From contig NZ_CP110389.1 of the NCBI RefSeq assembly GCF_026015985.1, positions 4,868,001 to 4,932,000 of the forward strand: a DNA stretch of 64,000 nucleotides, read 5' to 3'. This stretch comes from Rhodopseudomonas sp. P2A-2r (GTDB taxonomy: Bacteria; Pseudomonadota; Alphaproteobacteria; Rhizobiales; Xanthobacteraceae). Shown in pieces: positions 19,467 through 30,104 of this stretch (positions within the stretch are counted from its first letter, which is position 1; every line of letters starts with the position of its first letter). Under the pieces are notes generated by a model. That model did not search any database. It was not told the DNA's origin and saw only the letters and a program-made list of their open reading frames with translations. Made by a program: the position numbers and the translations under genes.

Positions 19467-21083
19467 ATGACACTTTCGCGTTTCGAGATCACCCGCCGCA
19501 CCGCGCTGCTGACATCGGCGGCCATTGCTGCCAACGTCGCCAATCCTTTGCGGGCCTTCGCCCAGGAGACCCCACGCAAGGGTGGCGTGTTCAACGTCCA
19601 TTACGGGGCCGAGCAGCGCCAGCTCAATCCCAGCATCCAGGCATCCACCGGGGTCTACATCATCGGCGGCAAGATCCAGGAGTCGCTGGTCGATCTGGGC
19701 GCCAACGGCCAGCCGGTCGGCGTTCTCGCGGAAAGCTGGGAAGCCACGCCCGACGGCAAGACCATCACCTTCAAGCTGCGCAAGGGTGTGACCTGGCACG
19801 ACGGCAAGCCGTTCACTTCGGCCGATGTCGCCTTCACTGCCATGAACATGTGGAAGAAGATCCTCAATTACGGATCGACGCTGCAACTGTTTCTGACCGA
19901 CGTCGAAACCCCCGACCCGCTCACGGCCATCTTCAAATACGAGCGGCCGATGCCGCTTGGCCTGCTGCTGCGCGCGTTGCCTGACCTTGGCTACGTCTCG
20001 GCCAAGCACCTCTATGAGTCCGGCGACATCCGCCAGAACCCGACCAACCTCGCACCGGTCGGCACCGGGCCGTTCAAGTTCGTCAAGTACGAGCGCGGCC
20101 AGTACATCATCGCCGACCGCAACGAGAACTACTGGCGGCCCAACGCGCCCTATCTCGACCGCATCACCTGGCGCGTCATCACCGACCGCGCGGCCGCCGC
20201 GGCGCAGATGGAGGCCGGCGACCTGCACTACAGCCCGTTCACCGGCCTGACGATTTCCGACACCGCGCGCCTCGGCAAGGACAAGCGCTTCGTCGTGTCC
20301 ACCAAGGGCAACGAGGGCAACGCCCGTACCAATACCATCGAGTTCAACTTCCGCCGCAAGGAGCTGGCCGACATCCGCGTCCGCCGCGCCATCGCCCATG
20401 CGATCAACGTGCCGTTCTTCATCGAGAATTTTTTGGGCGATTTCGCCAAGCTCGGCACCGGGCCGATCCCGTCGGTGTCCACCGATTTCTATCCCGGCGC
20501 CGACACGCCGCAATATCCCTACGACAAGAAGAAGGCGATCGCGTTGCTCGACGAGGCCGGCTTCAAGCCCGGCGCCGGCGGAACCCGCTTCAGCCTGCGC
20601 CTGCTGCCGGCGCCATGGGGCGAGGACATCTCGCTGTGGGCCACCTTCATCCAGCAGTCGCTGGGCGAAGTGGGCGTCCAGGTCGAGGTCGTCCGCAACG
20701 ACGGCGGCGGCTTTCTCAAGCAGGTCTATGACGACCACGCCTTCGATCTCGCCACCGGCTGGCACCAGTACCGTAACGACCCGGCCGTCTCGACCACCGT
20801 CTGGTATCGCTCCGGCCAGCCCAAGGGCGCGCCGTGGACCAACCAGTGGGGTTGGGAAGACGCAGCCATCGACAAGGTCATCGACGATGCCGCCACCGAA
20901 ATCGATCCGGTCAAACGCAAGGCCCTCTATGCCGAGTTCGTCAAGCAGGCCAACACCGCATTGCCGGTGTGGATGCCGATCGAACAAATTTTCGTCACGG
21001 TGATTACCGCCAAGGCACGCAACCATTCCAACACGCCACGCTGGGGCTCCTCGAGCTGGCACGATCTGTGGCTATCGGCCTGA
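19467..21083 (+). CDS. Oligopeptide-type ABC transporter substrate-binding protein
   Basis: A 538-residue family 5 binding protein. The N-terminus carries a twin-arginine-like signal (ITRRTALLTSAAIAANVA) and a cleavage region near LRAFAQ. Family hallmarks are ESWEATPDGKTITFKLRKGV, TWHDGKPFTSADV and GTGPFKFVKYERG. It begins a rightward operon with two permeases and a fused ATPase. Substrates of this family include peptides, opines and sugars, and sequence does not discriminate. Confidence 0.92.
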   Translation: MTLSRFEITRRTALLTSAAIAANVANPLRAFAQETPRKGGVFNVHYGAEQRQLNPSIQASTGVYIIGGKIQESLVDLGANGQPVGVLAESWEATPDGKTITFKLRKGVTWHDGKPFTSADVAFTAMNMWKKILNYGSTLQLFLTDVETPDPLTAIFKYERPMPLGLLLRALPDLGYVSAKHLYESGDIRQNPTNLAPVGTGPFKFVKYERGQYIIADRNENYWRPNAPYLDRITWRVITDRAAAAAQMEAGDLHYSPFTGLTISDTARLGKDKRFVVSTKGNEGNARTNTIEFNFRRKELADIRVRRAIAHAINVPFFIENFLGDFAKLGTGPIPSVSTDFYPGADTPQYPYDKKKAIALLDEAGFKPGAGGTRFSLRLLPAPWGEDISLWATFIQQSLGEVGVQVEVVRNDGGGFLKQVYDDHAFDLATGWHQYRNDPAVSTTVWYRSGQPKGAPWTNQWGWEDAAIDKVIDDAATEIDPVKRKALYAEFVKQANTALPVWMPIEQIFVTVITAKARNHSNTPRWGSSSWHDLWLSA

Positions 21084-21107
21084 CGCAAAGGCTGGCAAGA
21101 TAGCCCG

Positions 21108-22085
21108 ATGCGTATTCTGACTCTCGCGGGGCGGCGGCTCGCCGCCTCGATCCCGACCCTGTTCCTGATCCTGATCGGCGTGTTCCTGCTGCTGCAGTTC
21201 GCGCCGGGTGACACCGTCGATGCGATGATGGCCCAGATGGGCGGCGGCGACGCGGCCACCGCGCGCGAGTTGCGCAAATTCTATGGGCTCGACCTCTCGA
21301 TCCCCATGCAGCTTGGCAATTATCTCTGGAAGCTGGTGCGCCTCGATCTCGGCTTCTCCTCGATCTACGGCAAGCCAGTCGCCACAGTCATTCTCGAACG
21401 TCTGCCGCCGACGCTGCTGCTGATGACTGCCTCGCTGTCCTTTGCCTTCTTCTTCGGGCTGGTGCTCGGCGTCATCGCCGCGCGCGGCTTCAACAAATGG
21501 CCGGACACCCTGATCTCTACCCTCGGCCTGATCTTCTATGCCACGCCGTCGTTCTGGTTCGGGCTGATGGCCATCGTGGTATTCTCGATCTATCTGCAAT
21601 GGCTGCCGGCCGGCGGCTTCGAGGACATCGGCGCGGTACAGACCGGGCTGTGGCGCACACTCGACATCGCGCGCCACCTGGTGCTGCCGACGCTGACGCT
21701 TGGGCTGATCTTCCTCGCCATTTATCTGCGCATCATGCGCGCCTCGATGCTGGAGGTGCTGAACCTCGATTTCGTCCGCACCGCGCGCGCCAAGGGGCTC
21801 GACGAGACCCGCGTGGTGATCCGCCACGTGCTGCGCAATGCCTTGCTGCCGATGGTCACGCTGATCGGCATCCAGGCAGGCACCATGCTCGGCGGCTCGG
21901 TCGTCGTCGAAAGCGTGTTCTCGCTCCCTGGACTTGGTCGCCTCGCTTATGAATCCGTGGTGCAGCGCGACCTCAATACGCTGCTCGGCATCGTCTTCGT
22001 CTCAGCCCTGCTGGTGATCGTGGTGAACTTCTTCGTCGATCTGCTCTATGCGCGGCTCGATCCGCGCATCACGGCCGAGGGCTGA
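21108..22085 (+). CDS. DppB-type ABC transporter permease
   Basis: A 325-residue inner-membrane permease with six hydrophobic segments. The DppB/OppB signature near the C-terminus is VVVESVFSLPGLGRLAYESV, and the EAA-type loop is FVRTARAKGLDETRVVIRHV. It follows the binding-protein gene by 24 bases and precedes the second permease by three. Confidence 0.94.
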   Translation: MRILTLAGRRLAASIPTLFLILIGVFLLLQFAPGDTVDAMMAQMGGGDAATARELRKFYGLDLSIPMQLGNYLWKLVRLDLGFSSIYGKPVATVILERLPPTLLLMTASLSFAFFFGLVLGVIAARGFNKWPDTLISTLGLIFYATPSFWFGLMAIVVFSIYLQWLPAGGFEDIGAVQTGLWRTLDIARHLVLPTLTLGLIFLAIYLRIMRASMLEVLNLDFVRTARAKGLDETRVVIRHVLRNALLPMVTLIGIQAGTMLGGSVVVESVFSLPGLGRLAYESVVQRDLNTLLGIVFVSALLVIVVNFFVDLLYARLDPRITAEG

Positions 22086-22088
22086 GCC

Positions 22089-22919
22089 ATGGACGCCGTG
22101 AAACGCTATTGCCGCAGTCCCTCCGCTCTGGTCGGCCTCGTGCTGCTGCTGCTGGTGATCGCCATGGCGATCTCCGCAGGCTGGCTGTATCCGCGCGATC
22201 CGCTGGCGCTGGCCGGCCGGCCGCTGATCTGGCCGTTCTCCAATCCGCGCTTCCTGCTCGGCACCGACAATTCCGGCCGCGACATCGCGGCCCAGCTGTT
22301 CTACGGCGCGCGCATTTCGTTGCTGATCGGCGTGGTCGCAACCGCCATCGCGGTGGTCATCGGCGTGCTGATCGGCGCCTTCGCCGGCTATTACGGCGGC
22401 TGGGTCGATACCGTTCTGATGCGCATCACCGAGGCGTTCCAGACGCTGCCGAATTTCGTGCTGCTGCTGGTGCTGGTCGCGGTGTTCGGCTCGACGCTGA
22501 CCACGGTGACCATCGCCGTCGGCATCGTGTCGTGGCCGGCGCCGGCGCGGCTGACCCGGGCCGAATTCCTGTCGCTGCGCAACCGCGAATTCGTCCAGGC
22601 TGGCCGCACGCTCGGCATGAAGGACATCCAGCTCATCCTCGGCGAGATCCTGCCCAACGCGCTGCCGCCGGTGATCGTCTATGCCAGCGTGGTGATGGCG
22701 GTGGCGATCCTGCTGGAAAGCGCGCTGGCCTTCCTGCGGCTGTCCGATCCCAACGTCGCCTCCTGGGGCAATTTGATCGGGCTCGGCCGCGACGTGCTGC
22801 GCGTGCAGTGGTACGTCTCGGCGATCCCCGGCATTGCCATCCTGGTCACCGTGCTGGCGGTGTCGCTGGTCGGCCAGGGCCTCAACGACGCGCTTAATCC
22901 AAGGCTCAAGGGACGATGA
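22089..22919 (+). CDS. DppC-type ABC transporter permease
   Basis: A 276-residue permease of the peptide/nickel family. FLLGTDNSGRDIAAQLFYGA is the hallmark of DppC proteins, and the EAA loop includes FVQAGRTLGMKDIQLILGEI. It overlaps the ATPase gene by four bases (ATGA). Confidence 0.94.
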   Translation: MDAVKRYCRSPSALVGLVLLLLVIAMAISAGWLYPRDPLALAGRPLIWPFSNPRFLLGTDNSGRDIAAQLFYGARISLLIGVVATAIAVVIGVLIGAFAGYYGGWVDTVLMRITEAFQTLPNFVLLLVLVAVFGSTLTTVTIAVGIVSWPAPARLTRAEFLSLRNREFVQAGRTLGMKDIQLILGEILPNALPPVIVYASVVMAVAILLESALAFLRLSDPNVASWGNLIGLGRDVLRVQWYVSAIPGIAILVTVLAVSLVGQGLNDALNPRLKGR

Positions 22920-24538
22920 CCGAGACTTCCACCGCGGTCCTGCGGCTCGAGAACCTGAGCGTCAGACTTCCCGATGGCGCGGACCGGACCCACGCGCTGG
23001 CGGGCGTCTCACTGGCCATCGCCGCCGATGAGATTCTCTGCGTGGTCGGCGAGTCCGGCTCCGGCAAATCGATGATGGCAAATGCCATCATGCGACTGCT
23101 GCCCGGCGGCGTCAGCATCGATGGTGGCCGCGCGCTGTTCGAGGGCATCGACCTCGCTTCGGCGAGCATCAACGACCTGCGCAAGGTGCGCGGCGCCGGC
23201 ATCGCGATGGTGTTCCAGGAGCCGATGACGGCGCTCAATCCGCTGCGCACCATCGGCGACCAGATCGGCGAGATGTTCTCGATCCACACAGACCTGTCGA
23301 AGGCCGACATTCGCGCCCGCGTGCAGGCGCTGCTCGAAGACGTGCGCATTCCCGATCCCAAAGCGGCAGCGCGGGCCTATCCCCATGAGCTGTCGGGCGG
23401 GCAACGCCAGCGCGCCATGATCGCCATGGCGCTGGCGCTCGATCCGAAACTGCTGATCGCCGACGAGCCGACCACCGCGCTCGACGTCACCACGCAGGCG
23501 CAGATTCTCAAGCTGATCCGCGAATTGCAGCAACGCCGCAGGACCGCGGTGCTGTTCATCACGCATGATTTCGGCGTGGTGGCGGAGATCGCCGACCGCG
23601 TGGCGGTCATGCAGCACGGGTCGATCGTCGAACAGGGCAGCGTCCGCGACGTCCTGCTGAAACCGCAACATGCCTATACCAAGCAACTGCTCGCCGCGGT
23701 GCCGCCGCTGACCGCGCCACCGCCGCGGACGTTGTCCGAGGACATGGTGCTGACCATCGACAACGTGTCGAAAACCTATCGCACCGGCGGCTTTCTCGGC
23801 CGCGGCGCGCGCGTGACTCATGCGGTGAAGAACGTCTCTCTGCAACTGCCGCGCGGCGCCACGCTGGGCATCGTCGGCGAATCCGGCTCCGGCAAATCCA
23901 CCCTCGCCCGCTGCCTCGTCCGCCTCATCGATCCCGATGCCGGATCGATCATGGCCGACGGCAAGGACTGGGCGACGATGACCAAGGAAAACGTGAGGCG
24001 CGAGACGCGGCACATCCAGATGGTGTTCCAGGACCCGTTCGCCTCGCTCAATCCGCGCCGCAAGGCCGGCGAGCTGGTGGCGCAGGGGCCGATCATCCAC
24101 GGCACGCCGCGCGCCAAGGCACTGGCCGACGCCCGCGAACTGTTCGCGCTGGTCGGCCTCGATCCCGCCGCCAGCGATCGTTTTCCGCACGAGTTCTCCG
24201 GCGGCCAGCGCCAGCGCATCGGCCTCGCCCGCGCGCTCGCCTTGCAACCTGCAATTCTGGTGGCTGACGAAGCGGTATCGGCGCTCGACGTCTCCGTGCA
24301 GGCCCAGGTGCTCAAGCTGCTGGCCGAACTGCGCCAGCGCCTCGGCCTGTCCATCGTGTTCATCACCCACGACCTGCGCGTCGCAGCGCAGATCTGCGAT
24401 CTCGTCGCGGTGATGAAGGACGGCGAGGTGGTGGAGCATGGCCTCGCCGGCGATGTGCTGGGACGGCCGCAGCATCCCTACACGAAGGCGCTGATCGCCT
24501 CGATCCCGGGCGGCAACTTCGAGCGTGCGAGGCCGTAG
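22916..24538 (+). CDS. Fused DppD-DppF-type ABC ATPase
   Basis: A 540-residue protein with two complete ATPase domains in tandem. Domain one (about 1-255) has [17 protein letters not shown] and [13 protein letters not shown]. Domain two (about 275-540) has [17 protein letters not shown] and [13 protein letters not shown]. Both carry the conserved C-terminal HPYTK or HAYTK segment. In most peptide importers these are separate D and F subunits. It completes the four-gene importer. Confidence 0.94.
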   Translation: MTETSTAVLRLENLSVRLPDGADRTHALAGVSLAIAADEILCVVGESGSGKSMMANAIMRLLPGGVSIDGGRALFEGIDLASASINDLRKVRGAGIAMVFQEPMTALNPLRTIGDQIGEMFSIHTDLSKADIRARVQALLEDVRIPDPKAAARAYPHELSGGQRQRAMIAMALALDPKLLIADEPTTALDVTTQAQILKLIRELQQRRRTAVLFITHDFGVVAEIADRVAVMQHGSIVEQGSVRDVLLKPQHAYTKQLLAAVPPLTAPPPRTLSEDMVLTIDNVSKTYRTGGFLGRGARVTHAVKNVSLQLPRGATLGIVGESGSGKSTLARCLVRLIDPDAGSIMADGKDWATMTKENVRRETRHIQMVFQDPFASLNPRRKAGELVAQGPIIHGTPRAKALADARELFALVGLDPAASDRFPHEFSGGQRQRIGLARALALQPAILVADEAVSALDVSVQAQVLKLLAELRQRLGLSIVFITHDLRVAAQICDLVAVMKDGEVVEHGLAGDVLGRPQHPYTKALIASIPGGNFERARP

Positions 24539-24542
24539 CCGG

Positions 24543-24809
24543 CTAGACCAGCCCGCGCCAGCGCTGGGCCGCACTGAATGCTGGCGCCCACAGCTGATCG
24601 GCTGGCTGGCCGCGATGCAGCGCTTTGCCGAGTTCACAGATCGCCATGAAGGCGTCGGTGCGCGCCTCCTGGATCTCCAGCGCATCGTCTCCGTCGCCCT
24701 TGATGAGCCCCGCAATGCCGTTCAGGATCGGCAATGCGGCTTGCGGAAGCTCCTGCTCGGCGGCCTTCAGGGCTTCGAGCACGGCCTCGGCCTTTTCCAG
24801 CTCGTTCAT
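24543..24809 (-). CDS. Small helical hypothetical protein, 88 residues
   Basis: A mostly alpha-helical, acidic small protein (MNELEKAEAVLEALKAAEQ) ending with a Trp-containing tail. No family is recognised. Its ATG at 24809 lies one base after the stop of the flavoprotein gene (TGACATG) and has GGGAG upstream, so the two are co-translated and it may be an accessory to that enzyme. Confidence 0.65.
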   Translation of the reverse strand: MNELEKAEAVLEALKAAEQELPQAALPILNGIAGLIKGDGDDALEIQEARTDAFMAICELGKALHRGQPADQLWAPAFSAAQRWRGLV

Positions 24810-24810
24810 G

Positions 24811-26112
24811 TCAGATCTCCCGCGCATCGCGACGGCGGTAAAGCGCCAGCATCAGCGGCGCCAGATGGCGCAGCAAGCCATGCGCGACGATCGGTGTCGG
24901 CTCGGAGAACGGAAGCGCCAGCTCGCTCTCCGGCACGCCACGCACCGCCTTGGAGAGTTCGTCGCCCAGCGCGATCGACAGCGCCACCGCGCGGCCATTG
25001 CAGCCGGCCCAGGCATAGGCGTCCGGCCCGAGCCGGTGGATACGCGGCAGGAAATCCGTGGTCATGCCGACATAGCCGTTCCAGACATAGTCGAATTTGA
25101 CGTCGCCGATCTCGGGCCACAGCAGCTGCAGGCGTTCGGCCACCATGGACTTCAGCTTCGCCACCGCGTCGTTGGTGTTGATCAGCGCGCCGCCGGTGAC
25201 CAGACGATTGCGCGCATCGTAACGCGCGAAGTACAGCTCGCCATGGGTATCGGACATCGCCTGACGGCCGGGAATGATGATCTTGCGGGCGGCGTCGGAC
25301 AGCGGCTGCGTCGCCATTTGCCAGGAACGGATCGGCATTACCTCATGAGCAATATCCGGCGCCAGTGCTTTGGCGAACTCGCCGGTATAGGCATTGGTGG
25401 CGAGGATCAGCGCGCGTCCGCTGATCTGCCCTTTCGCCGTCTTGACGACCCAGCGGTTGTTCAGGCGTTCGAAGCTGACCACCGGCGACCGGGCAAAAAT
25501 GCGCCCGCCTCGCTGCAGCAGCGCCGCCGCAAGGCCACGCGCCAGCGCCAGCGGATTGATGTGGCCACCGGTCCTGTTCCAGAAGCCGCCATACCATGCG
25601 TCGGAGCCGAGCATCTGCCGTGTCTGGTCGCGCGAAAGGATCTCCACCGGTGCGCCGAATTTCGACCACTGCCGCACGCGGCGTTCGGCGATCTTCATGC
25701 GGCCGGGCGAATGCACCGGCTGCACCCAGCCGGCCTGCTCCTGCTCGGCCTGGATCTGGTAACGGCGCGCCACGTCGAACAGCGTCGAGGCGCTGTCGCG
25801 CAACAGCGCGACGAAGCGTTCGCCGACGATGCCATGCCTGGCGATGATGTCGTCCGGATCGGGTCGCGACAGCGTGGGGATCACCTGGCCGTTGTTGCGT
25901 CCGGACGCGCCCCAGCCCGGCTCCGCGGCCTCGACCACCGCGACATCCACGCCGGCCTCGCGCAGATGCAGCGCGCTGGACAGGCCGGTGAAGCCCGCAC
26001 CGATGACGATCACGTCGGCAGAGACATCGCCGGCAAGTTGCGGCAATTGCGGCCCGGCCGGTGTCATCGCGGCCCACAGCGAGTCGGGCCAGCGCATATT
26101 TGCGGAATCCAT
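24811..26112 (-). CDS. FAD-dependent amine/amino acid oxidoreductase (DAO family)
   Basis: A 433-residue flavoprotein. The dinucleotide-binding motif is VIVIGAGFTGLSSALHL near residue 36. The GWGASGRNNGQVIPTL segment and the C-terminal WNGYVGMTTDFLPRIHRLG are typical of gamma-glutamylputrescine oxidase-like and glycine oxidase-like members. It is expected to oxidise an amine or N-methyl amino acid to an imine with release of hydrogen peroxide or reduction of a carrier. It is convergent with the peptide-type importer that precedes it, so the two could act on one nutrient. Confidence 0.88.
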   Translation of the reverse strand: MDSANMRWPDSLWAAMTPAGPQLPQLAGDVSADVIVIGAGFTGLSSALHLREAGVDVAVVEAAEPGWGASGRNNGQVIPTLSRPDPDDIIARHGIVGERFVALLRDSASTLFDVARRYQIQAEQEQAGWVQPVHSPGRMKIAERRVRQWSKFGAPVEILSRDQTRQMLGSDAWYGGFWNRTGGHINPLALARGLAAALLQRGGRIFARSPVVSFERLNNRWVVKTAKGQISGRALILATNAYTGEFAKALAPDIAHEVMPIRSWQMATQPLSDAARKIIIPGRQAMSDTHGELYFARYDARNRLVTGGALINTNDAVAKLKSMVAERLQLLWPEIGDVKFDYVWNGYVGMTTDFLPRIHRLGPDAYAWAGCNGRAVALSIALGDELSKAVRGVPESELALPFSEPTPIVAHGLLRHLAPLMLALYRRRDAREI

Positions 26113-26232
26113 CGTCGTCCTTTCCCGCCGATCAAGGCCTTTGGGGCCGGGGCCCCCTGCAGCAGGTTGGGTTGCCGGGGCCCGATCGATCTGTTTAGCT
26201 TAGATGCCAATTCACGCCGGGGAAATAACAGA

Positions 26233-27086
26233 GTGTCACTCAAGAATGTCATCGGAATCGACCACGCCGTCGTCGTGGTCAGCGATCTCGACAAGGCCGC
26301 CGCCAACTGGAAGCAGCTTGGCTTCACGGTGTCGCCGCGCGGCACCCACAGCGCCAAGATGGGCTCCGGCAATTACACCATCATGCTCGATCCGGATTAC
26401 ATCGAACTCCTCGGCGTGCTCGTCGAAACCGAGCACAACACGCCGACCCGCGCGTTCCTCGCCAAGCGCGGCGAAGGCATCGAACGCATCGCCTTCACGG
26501 CGGTCGATTCCGCCGCCGGTGCCGAAGAGATCCGCGCCCGTGGCTACGAGCCGCTCGGCCCGACCGATTTCGAGCGCCCGGTCACCCTGCCCGACGGCAG
26601 CGTGTCGGCAGCCAAATTCCGTGTCTTCCAGTGGCCGATCGAAGAGGCCCCGGGTGGACTGCGCATCTTCGCCTGCCAGCACAAGACGCGGGAAACCGTC
26701 TGGATCCCAGAACTGATGAAGCACGCCAACGGCGCACAGCGCCTGCGACAGGCCCTGATCGTGTCGCCTGATGCGGCGAAGGACGCCGCGCATCTGTCGC
26801 GCATGATCGATCGCGACGTCAGGGTTGAGCCGGACGGCGCCGTGTCGGTGCCGTCGGGATCCGACCGCGCGGATTTCGTATTCGTCACCAGGAACAGCTG
26901 GGCGCGCGCTATCCCGGCGTTTCGCTGGAGGGCCTGCCCGAGCGCGGCGGCGCCGCGCTGGTAATCGCCGCGTCGGATCTCGTCACAGCGGAAAAGGCGG
27001 TAGGCAAAGCCGGCGTCCGCAGCGCCGACGCCGTTTGCGTGCCGCCCGCCGCCGCCAACGGCGTGCTGCTGGCCTTCGTCAAGTAA
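26233..27086 (+). pseudogene. VOC/glyoxalase-like protein, frameshifted near the C-terminus
   Basis: A vicinal-oxygen-chelate fold protein of about 284 residues when repaired. It starts at GTG 26233 with IGIDHAVVVVSDLDKAAANW, the N-terminal metal-ligand strand of glyoxalase-like domains, and continues with GSGNYTIMLDPDYIELLGVL. The frame breaks at 26891-26892: ACCAGGAACAG with one more G gives TREQLGARYPGVSLEG and an open frame to TAA at 27084-27086. As written, the protein ends early at 26964 with an unrelated tail. The break is probably a sequencing error. Confidence 0.8.
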
Positions 27087-27093
27087 GCGACCC

Positions 27094-27130
27094 GGGGACA
27101 CGCCATTGCCCTTTCGCGGGGCGTGTCCCC
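27094..27130 (+). terminator. Terminator-like hairpin, and remaining intergenic space to 27435
   Basis: An 11 bp inverted repeat, GGGGACACGCC with GGCGTGTCCCC, starts eight bases after the repaired VOC stop. It has no long T run, only AAAA after it, which would give a T run for leftward transcripts. The rest of the gap up to the thiol dioxygenase gene shows no recognisable element apart from its presumed promoter. Confidence 0.6.
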
Positions 27131-27435
27131 AAAATCCCGGAGCGGCCCGGCCAGGATGTCGGGGACTTCAACGGTCACCGACACCAGGCCTCCCTACAAG
27201 GCTCACGGACGCAGGCTTGCCCTGCACCGGGCGCCCCAGAAATTTCTTTCGTTGACGAACAGCCGTGCAGCACGCTTCTGCCGCCGTCGACCAAACAACA
27301 GTCTCCGGTTCTGTTGACTGCATCGCACCGCGCCGTAGCATTGCGGTGCAGGTCGGCGATAGCGCAAGGCAAGCCGTTCTGCGCGCGGGCGCTCGAGGCC
27401 CGCGGAGACATCCCCGTCCCGAATGAAGAATCACC

Positions 27436-28023
27436 ATGTCCGAACGCCACAGGCTCCGCGACTTCGTCATCGATTTCACCCGGCTGATCGACCGCCATCT
27501 CGACGAACCCGCGATTCTCGTGGAAGGACGCAAACTGGTGGCCCGTCTTGTTGCCACCGACGACTGGCTGCCCGAGCCCTATTCGCAGCCGGGCGCAAAC
27601 CACTATCAACAGTATCTGCTGCACGCCGACCCGCTGGAGCGTTTCTCCGTGGTCAGCTTCGTGTGGGGACCGGGGCAGAAGACGCCGATCCACGACCACA
27701 CCGTGTGGGGCATCGTCGGCATTTTGCGCGGCGCCGAGACCGGCGTCGCCTATACGCTAAAGCCCGGCGGCGGCTTCGAGACCGGTCCGGCGGAGCGCCT
27801 GGAGCGTGGCGAAGTGGTGGCGGTTTCGCCTGATATCGGCGATATTCACGTCATCGCCAATGCCTATGACGACCGCCCGTCGATCTCCATCCACGTCTAT
27901 GGTGGCAATATCGGCGCCGTCAGGCGCTCGGTGTTCGATCCGCTAAGCGGCGTGCCCACGCCGTTCATCTCGGGCTACTCCAACGCCACCGTCCCCAATC
28001 TGTGGGATCGCTCCAGGGATTGA
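27436..28023 (+). CDS. Cupin thiol dioxygenase (cysteine or 3-mercaptopropionate dioxygenase type)
   Basis: A 195-residue cytoplasmic non-haem iron enzyme of the cysteine dioxygenase family. The first two iron ligands lie in PIHDHTVWGIVGILRG and the third His in GDIHVIANAYDDRPSISIH. It is expected to oxidise a thiol such as cysteine or 3-mercaptopropionate to the sulfinate. The next gene is a four-domain rhodanese, a pairing common in rhizobia that supports a thiol or sulfide disposal pathway. Confidence 0.87.
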   Translation: MSERHRLRDFVIDFTRLIDRHLDEPAILVEGRKLVARLVATDDWLPEPYSQPGANHYQQYLLHADPLERFSVVSFVWGPGQKTPIHDHTVWGIVGILRGAETGVAYTLKPGGGFETGPAERLERGEVVAVSPDIGDIHVIANAYDDRPSISIHVYGGNIGAVRRSVFDPLSGVPTPFISGYSNATVPNLWDRSRD

Positions 28024-28056
28024 ACGATCCCGCGACACTTGCCAGAAAGTCCCGTC

Positions 28057-29633
28057 ATGACCCGTCTCGTCACCACCGCCGAGGTTCGCGCCTCATTGAT
28101 CGAAGGCCGCGAGATCGCCTTGTTCGACGTGCGCGAGGAAGGCCCCTATTCGCGCGCCCATCCCTTGTTTGCGGTGTCGCTGCCGCTGAGCCGGATCGAG
28201 CTCCGCGTGCTTGATCTAGTGCCCCGGTGGGATGCGCCCATCGTCGTGTATGATGACGGCGAGGGATATGCGGCGCGCGCCGAAGCACGGCTTCAGCAGC
28301 TCGGCTACAGCAACGTCGCGCAGCTCGATGGCGGGCTCGATGGCTGGCGGCGCGCCGGCGGCGAGATCTTCATCGACGTCAACGCGCCCAGCAAGGCGTT
28401 CGGCGAGCTGGTGGAGTCGACGCGGCATACGCCGTCGCTGGCCGCACACGAAGTCGAGCGCCTGATCGCCGACAAGGCCGATATCGTGGTGCTGGATTCC
28501 CGTCGCTTCGAGGAATACCGCACCATGTCGATCCCATCAGGCACCAGCGTGCCCGGCGGCGAACTGGTGCTGCGCGTGCAGGATCTGGCACCGCGACCCG
28601 AGACCACGGTGATCGTCAACTGCGCCGGCCGCACCCGTTCGATCATCGGCACCCAGTCGCTGATCAATGCCGGCATTCCCAACAAGGTGTTTGCGCTGCG
28701 CAACGGCACCATCGGCTGGACGCTGGCCGGACTCGAACTGGACCGTGGCGCCGAACGGCGATTTCCTGAACTGTCGGCGGACGCCCGGGCCGCCGCGCAG
28801 GCCCGCGCGCAAGCGCTCGCCGAACGCGCCGGCGTCCGTAACGTCAGTCCCGAAACGGTCTCGCAATGGCAGCAGCAGAGCGATGTCACGCTGTATCTGC
28901 TCGACGTGCGCACCCCAGCGGAATTCGAAGCCGGACATCTGCCCGGCTTTCGCTCAGCGCCGGGCGGGCAACTGGTGCAGGCCACCGACGAATGGGTCGG
29001 CGTGCGCCATGGCCGCATCGTGCTGGCCGATGATGACGGCGTCCGTGCCACCCTCGCCGCGTCATGGCTGATCCAGATGGGATGGCGCGATGTACATGTG
29101 CTCGATGGCGGCATCAAAGGCGGGCATCTCGAAACCGGGCCGCGCGCACCGCGCCACCCGCCTTCGCCGTCCGGCACCATCGCAACCATCACGCCACAAG
29201 CGCTTGCTGCAGAACGCGACCAGACCGTGGTCATCGATCTCGCCACCAGTCCGCGCCATGCCAGCGGCCATGTGCCCGGCGCCTGGTTCGTGGTGCCCGC
29301 GCGACTCAGGAGGCGCTGCCGCGATTGCCGGCCGGCCGGCTGGTGCTGACCTCCTGCGACGGCGCGCTGGCGCATTACGCCGCCGCCGATCTCGCAGACA
29401 TCACCGACCGCGCGGTCGCGGTTCTCGCCGGCGGCACGGAGGCCTGGAAGGCCGCAGGGCTGCCGCTCGAACGCGGCGTACCGCACAGCCTCGAGGAGGT
29501 CGATGACGTCTACAAGCGGCCCTACGAGGGCACCGACAATGCCGCCGCGGCGATGCAGGCCTATCTCGACTGGGAATTCGGCCTGGTCGAACAGCTTGCC
29601 CGCGACGGCACTCATGGCTTCCGCGTGTTGTGA
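28057..29633 (+). pseudogene. Four-domain rhodanese-like sulfurtransferase, frameshifted in domain 4
   Basis: About 525 residues when repaired, built of four rhodanese modules of roughly 125 residues. Modules 2 and 4 keep the active-site Cys (VIVNCAGRTRS and LVLTSCDGALA). Modules 1 and 3 have Asp instead (YDDGEGYAAR and LADDDGVRA), so two active and two structural domains alternate. The frame breaks at the CCC of 29296-29298; one added C gives VVPRATQEALPRLPAG and an open frame to TGA at 29633. The start is ATG 28057. It lies 33 bases after the thiol dioxygenase gene and is probably co-transcribed with it. Confidence 0.85.
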
Positions 29634-29884
29634 GCGGTTTGCATCGATCCTGATGCGGATAAAAACTGGAAAGGAATGGTGCGCCATTCAGAATAAAACT
29701 ACGAACTCTTATGTTATTGAAATATCTAAATAATTTCGTTCCGTCTGAACGTGATGCTCTATTAAGTGACCGCATTGCGCCCGATATCGTTGATTTAGTC
29801 GCCGCTTTGTTTCGGGCTCATCCGTTTCCACGGCCATGCTTGCTGAGTTCGGATTTCAGGTCGCCGACGGTCAGGATCGGTACG

Positions 29885-30075
29885 GGCTCTGTCGTCGTTG
29901 GACACCTCTTCGCCGGTCTCGGCATCTACTTTCGCGTACTTGATGCGGTGGCCGGTGTTCTTGTTGATCTGATTGAAGGAGACCTTCTCTCTCTCTGAGG
30001 TCGCCAGAACAAGGCGATCGGACAGGTCACCAGCGACAGCCGCAAAAAGCCCTTCCAGTTCGCCCGCGGCGCCAT
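29885..30075 (-). pseudogene. 5' fragment of a bacterial Ku gene
   Basis: From ATG 30075 leftwards the sequence encodes MAPRANWKGFLRLSLVTCP, then after a one-base shift REKVSFNQINKNTGHRIKYA and a short ETGEEVSND segment. These are the first 60 or so residues of Ku, the DNA-end-binding protein of non-homologous end joining, normally about 270-300 residues. The homology stops near 29885, and no Ku core domain follows. It is a true remnant, not a single-base error, and marks the left edge of the atypical island. Leftward of it, one frame ends PILTVGDLKSELSKHGRGNG, which I cannot assign. Confidence 0.7.
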
Positions 30076-30104
30076 CTTGGAACTCCGTTACACCAGACGG
30101 CGAT

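Noticed and set aside
19197..21062. 621-residue minus-strand frame opposite the peptide-binding protein
   Set aside because: It is a shadow; the plus strand has a Tat-like signal and family 5 binding-protein motifs throughout.
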